Below are positions 43,802 to 46,910 of a stretch of DNA of 46,910 bases, piece by piece. Every line of letters begins with the position of its first letter. Position 1 is the stretch's first letter. A program made the position numbers and the translations under genes. The notes under the pieces were generated by a model that ran no database searches, had not been told where the DNA came from, and worked only from the letters and a program-made list of their open reading frames with translations. Source of the stretch: Chitinispirillaceae bacterium. GTDB lineage: Bacteria; Fibrobacterota; Chitinivibrionia; Chitinivibrionales; Chitinispirillaceae. The DNA is taken from positions 1 through 46,910 of the forward strand of contig JAFGHA010000199.1 of the NCBI GenBank assembly GCA_016930275.1, given 5' to 3'.

Positions 43802-44851
43802 TCACGGAACCGACTGCCGACCGATCGAGGCGACGTTTTGCTGAGTTCCGTCAGGAGAATTTATCCGCTGAGCCCATTCTCTGAAAATAAAGAGTGATGC
43901 CTCATCGCCGTCAATTCTGAAATTCGGCTCACCAGATTTATTTTCGTTGAACCAGAAGAATACCTGGAAGCAGTTGTTGTTGTCGAAAAAATCGAGAAAA
44001 TCACGTAGCCATTTCTGACGGCGAGGATCCGATGGACAGCCGATTTCCGCAATCCACATGGGTTTGTTAAATCCCATGAGTCCGGCGACCGACCCTGCGT
44101 ACACATGATAAAATGATTCCCATGTGTGGTATTTATCATGATCATCGCCGAAATTATACCCGTCAAGAGCGACGATATTCACGTACTGTTCACCGGGATA
44201 ATAGGGAAGAATATCCTTTTTGAAATTCCGCTGTCCCCACACGACCGAAGGGCTGAATACCCATTTTACATTATTCGCTTTTTCTTTCCTGAATACTTTC
44301 CAGACATGTCGCCAGGCATCGGTGAACAATTTCGGTTTACCGCACCATGGAAACCAGTTACCGTTCATTTCGTAACCGAAGCGGTAATAGACATCGACAT
44401 TGAGGTCGCGGGCTTTCACGGCGAACTCCCTGAAATAGGGATCCCATTTTCCCCGTATAATTTCCCGAAGTAGATTTTCATTTCTTTCGGGGGTGAATCC
44501 GTCCGATTTAAGATCGTGGTTGATCACCGTTGCGATGCCCAGTTCGCGATTGTGTTCAGCAACATGAAGCGGAAAATCTTCGCCCATTTGTATATACCAT
44601 AATATATAGCCGGGGGTGGCGCCGAATACATCGATTTCGGTTCTCAGATTCTCTTCGTAATGTTCCCATAATTTGCTTGAAAAAAAACCGAAACGTTCGG
44701 CATTGGTTTGAGGCCGGTTGTTGCCCCGTAAGGAACACAGCAGAAAAGTGGCTGATTCCGGATAAGATTTTTTAAAGACATCGGGAACCGTGCATGAAAT
44801 AACAAAAAGCATGGTTAAAAGTGAAAAGAGGCCGAACGATTTCATTCTCAT
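43802..44851 (-). CDS. GH26-family glycoside hydrolase lipoprotein (endo-mannanase type)
   Basis: 349 residues from ATG 44851 (GGAG six bases upstream). Lipoprotein signal (LLTMLFVISC), so anchored to the envelope. GH26 (beta/alpha)8 features: acid/base Glu in YYRFGYEMNGNWFPWCG, and nucleophile Glu in PMWIAEIGCPSD; WVFSPSVVWG and VNIVALDGYNFGD lie between them as in GH26. Most GH26 enzymes cleave beta-1,4-mannan; some act on beta-glucan or xylan, so the substrate is inferred. Single-domain, no carbohydrate-binding module. It stands alone in the window. Confidence 0.88.
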   Translation of the reverse strand: MRMKSFGLFSLLTMLFVISCTVPDVFKKSYPESATFLLCSLRGNNRPQTNAERFGFFSSKLWEHYEENLRTEIDVFGATPGYILWYIQMGEDFPLHVAEHNRELGIATVINHDLKSDGFTPERNENLLREIIRGKWDPYFREFAVKARDLNVDVYYRFGYEMNGNWFPWCGKPKLFTDAWRHVWKVFRKEKANNVKWVFSPSVVWGQRNFKKDILPYYPGEQYVNIVALDGYNFGDDHDKYHTWESFYHVYAGSVAGLMGFNKPMWIAEIGCPSDPRRQKWLRDFLDFFDNNNCFQVFFWFNENKSGEPNFRIDGDEASLFIFREWAQRINSPDGTQQNVASIGRQSVP

Positions 44852-44854
44852 CAA

Positions 44855-45795
44855 CTACTCCAGACAATTTTAATAACAATAGCAGGTGACGGTGCAAAAC
44901 GGGTGATGACTGAATTAATTATACAACACACTGATTTATATACCAACTGAAATTATACGTTTCTATTAATAACTACTCATTTTGAAAGATTTTATTGGCT
45001 GTGACGTGAAAATGTATAAAAATCCGGGGGACCTTTCTGCGTTTAATCGATTAAGTACCGATAGGCCTTTTTTCAACGGTCGTCCATTGGATGAAAAAAA
45101 TAAGGAGGTTGTCGGTAATAACGGAGATTCACTTACCGACAAGTCACGGATGGTGGCTAATGGGCAAAGGGAGCAGACACGAAGAATTCAGGATGGAAAA
45201 AGGTGGTAATGACACCGGAAATCCTGCACCAATGGAATTAAGTGACATCCCCACGTCTACTAAACCGTGGTACGACATCTGATTGGAACATTGAGCGTTC
45301 TTTTTTTATCTGCACGTTTATTTTACCGAAGCATATTCAGAACGGAAGTGGCGATGACGAGAAACTGTGCGGAATCCTTTTCGCTTCCGGGAGGGGAATC
45401 ATGAAATTCTCCTCATAAAGACCTTAACCCGGGTATCCCCCGGTTATAACGGCTGATATCTACTTGTCAATAAACGTCGTTTTCCGAACAATAATACTGC
45501 TTATAGTCCGTCTCTGAACATTGTCTATGGTCTCTTTATACAACCCAGCAGCCAACACTGCGAACGGTCATCCAATTTACTATAAAAGCGGGTTTGAAAT
45601 GCTCTGAAAACAGGTAAAAAGCATCATTTCCATCTGCCCGGATTTCAAAAATCGTGTTGCAAATCAGGTCTTCAGGGAGCAGCATTCGGTATACCCCGGC
45701 GGTCGAAAAGTTTTTGGAATCATTATTGACTCTCCAACCCCTCAACCATATAATAAGCAGTATTACTTTTGGTATTATTGGAAGGAGCGATTCCC
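44855..45795. other. long region without a supported gene
   Basis: About 940 bases. Open frames at 44982-45209 (plus) and 45536-45868 (minus) have no family resemblance and overlap each other's strand signals; the minus one has a protein-like middle (TAGVYRMLLPEDLICNTIF) and might be a relic. Noted sites: a ten-base inverted repeat at 45109-45142, a weak GAAC/GTTC hairpin before seven T (45291-45308), and the promoter area of the envelope gene starting at 45796. Otherwise nothing seen. Confidence 0.45.
45109..45142. repeat. 10-bp perfect inverted repeat (TTGTCGGTAA/TTACCGACAA)
   Basis: The arms 45109-45118 and 45133-45142 flank a 14-base loop, and the left arm follows directly after AAGGAGG. 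No T-run follows. Could be an operator or an RNA hairpin in a leader; which gene it would serve is unclear, as the nearest plus-strand gene starts 650 bases away. Confidence 0.5.
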
Positions 45796-46910
45796 ATGCG
45801 CATATTGGCGGGAAGTGTCCTGATTGTTGCAGTGGCGTTCTGTGTACACGCGCAGGATGATTTTTCAACCGAAAATCTCGGTGCCGATATTACTTTACCA
45901 AAAATAGAAGTACGACTCGGCATCGGTTTCAATTATGATCTTCTGCGGGATCCGTTCGACGTATCGTTCGAGTACCCCAGAGGATATTTTGGGCTCAATC
46001 TCCCTCTGGAAAAAAGTGTCAACGTACGCGACTACTCGGGATATCTCGATCCCGCAGTGGATTCAATATTCGCCGACAGTGCTATTTTTACAAATGGAAA
46101 TGAATTCCGTCCAACGGCCGGGGCACGGCAGAACCCGAATCCAACCGTTAGTGTGGATGTCCCGATGCTCGGCGGTGTCGCATCGTTTTCAAGTACGCAG
46201 AATGTCTATATCAACTATCAGAACATTCTGGGCAACCCGAATATATTCATCAGCCCGGATTCTCTTATGGAGGGATTGAGCATGCTCATGCGCGGAACCG
46301 TCAGCGTTCCGGTAAACCTGACGGCCACCTGGGAAACGATGACGTTTGGGTATGCGTTTGAAGTCAACCGTTATCTGAAGCTTGCGTTGAATCTGCACCG
46401 GCATGTGTTCGTGTTTGATATCCGGGGAAAAATCGACGCGGATCTTCTCGTACGGTACAGTGCCGAAATGAGCGGCGGCGATGCTGCGGATATCGATCTG
46501 GGAACCATTGACGGAGAATTTGATTATTCATCCGACCGGTTCGGCGGAAGCGCCAGCGGTCATTACGAAGCTGAAGTGTGGACTCCGACAATCGGTGTCA
46601 AAGCGTGGCGTTTTTCGCTGATCAGCAGGTTCGGCATACAGACGAAGGCACGGGGAAGTTTCTACGCCCGCTACGCTCTTCCCGCCATTATCGACCCGGT
46701 GACGTTCCAGCCGAAAATCAATGTCGACGAGATGACTATAGACAATAGTATGGATTTGCTGAAGGATCTCTCCTCGGGCGCCTCGGATAGTATCGTTTTT
46801 TCAACCAGAAAGCTGGTGGGTGACCGGTATGTCGAGAGTGATTTGGAATGGAGAATGCCGACCGGACTGACGCTCGCCTTTGATATCATTCCCGACAAGA
46901 TAAAATTCTC
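45796..46910 (+). CDS. secreted envelope / outer-membrane-type protein, 3' end off the window
   Basis: An open frame from ATG 45796 to the last base, 371 complete codons with no stop, so the gene is cut by the window edge. AAGGAG lies eight bases before ATG. Signal peptide (RILAGSVLIVAVAFCVHAQ) with Ala-Gln cleavage, then a mostly beta-strand sequence with alternating hydrophobic/aromatic residues (VRLGIGFNYDLLRDPFDVSF; TWETMTFGYAFEVNRYLKLA; NLHRHVFVFDIRGKIDADLL), the look of an outer-membrane barrel or a large periplasmic beta domain. No family recognised. Confidence 0.8.
   Translation, partial: MRILAGSVLIVAVAFCVHAQDDFSTENLGADITLPKIEVRLGIGFNYDLLRDPFDVSFEYPRGYFGLNLPLEKSVNVRDYSGYLDPAVDSIFADSAIFTNGNEFRPTAGARQNPNPTVSVDVPMLGGVASFSSTQNVYINYQNILGNPNIFISPDSLMEGLSMLMRGTVSVPVNLTATWETMTFGYAFEVNRYLKLALNLHRHVFVFDIRGKIDADLLVRYSAEMSGGDAADIDLGTIDGEFDYSSDRFGGSASGHYEAEVWTPTIGVKAWRFSLISRFGIQTKARGSFYARYALPAIIDPVTFQPKINVDEMTIDNSMDLLKDLSSGASDSIVFSTRKLVGDRYVESDLEWRMPTGLTLAFDIIPDKIKF

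Overview
The window looks like chromosome of a motile, Gram-negative (diderm) bacterium, probably an anaerobe. It encodes flagellar P- and L-ring proteins (FlgI, FlgH), several lipoproteins, a type IV pilus motor set, a full hyp set for maturing [NiFe] hydrogenase, and a GH26 endo-mannanase-type enzyme. Short divergent flagellins, surface lipoproteins with Ig-like repeats and polysaccharide degradation together suggest a relative of Fibrobacterota/Chitinivibrionia. That placement is a guess from gene style; the window has no rRNA gene.

Layout. 0.1-3.4 kb (minus): a DUF4388 membrane protein and a large TPR/zinc-ribbon membrane protein. 4.0-6.6 kb (plus): three tandem flagellins behind a sigma-28 promoter, each with a similar leader hairpin. 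6.6-8.6 kb (minus): dxs. 8.75 kb: tRNA-Leu(CAA), followed by 9.0-10.4 kb of broken gene fragments. 10.5-16.4 kb (plus): hypF-hypC-hypD-hypE-hypA-hypB, interrupted between hypD and hypE by a palindromic element. 16.4-17.5 kb: a lipoprotein and a vapBC toxin-antitoxin pair. 17.9-22.3 kb (plus): flgF-flgG-flgA-flgH-flgI behind a sigma-54 promoter. 22.3-27.4 kb: dtd, asd behind a threonine-rich leader peptide and attenuator, an HTH/histone-H1-like protein, then an AraC regulator and aspartokinase (minus). 27.5-32.2 kb (minus): flgM with its own sigma-28 promoter, and pilB-pilT-pilC. 32.6-36.3 kb: an orphan membrane-anchored protein, then an operon of SPOR lipoprotein, CRP-like regulator, RlmL-type methyltransferase and ArfB-like GGQ protein. 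36.4-44.9 kb (minus): alcohol dehydrogenase, Ig-like-repeat lipoprotein, TPR secreted protein, an unusual chorismate-synthase homologue, a small antitoxin-like protein and a GH26 lipoprotein. 45.8 kb to the end: the 5' part of an envelope protein that runs off the window.

How the parts fit. The flagellar genes show a classic hierarchy: rod and ring genes from sigma-54, flagellin and the anti-sigma factor FlgM from sigma-28. On top of that, each flagellin leader has a GGGA-loop hairpin and an identical ACAAGGGAGG ribosome site, which I read as candidate CsrA-type control. The best regulatory find is the leader before asd. It encodes a 35-residue peptide with 10 Thr, followed by mutually exclusive antiterminator and terminator pairings, a thr-operon-type attenuator on aspartate-semialdehyde dehydrogenase. 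The main enzymological oddity is the chorismate-synthase homologue, which has lost the GESHG motif and the RSS of the GGGRSSARE motif.
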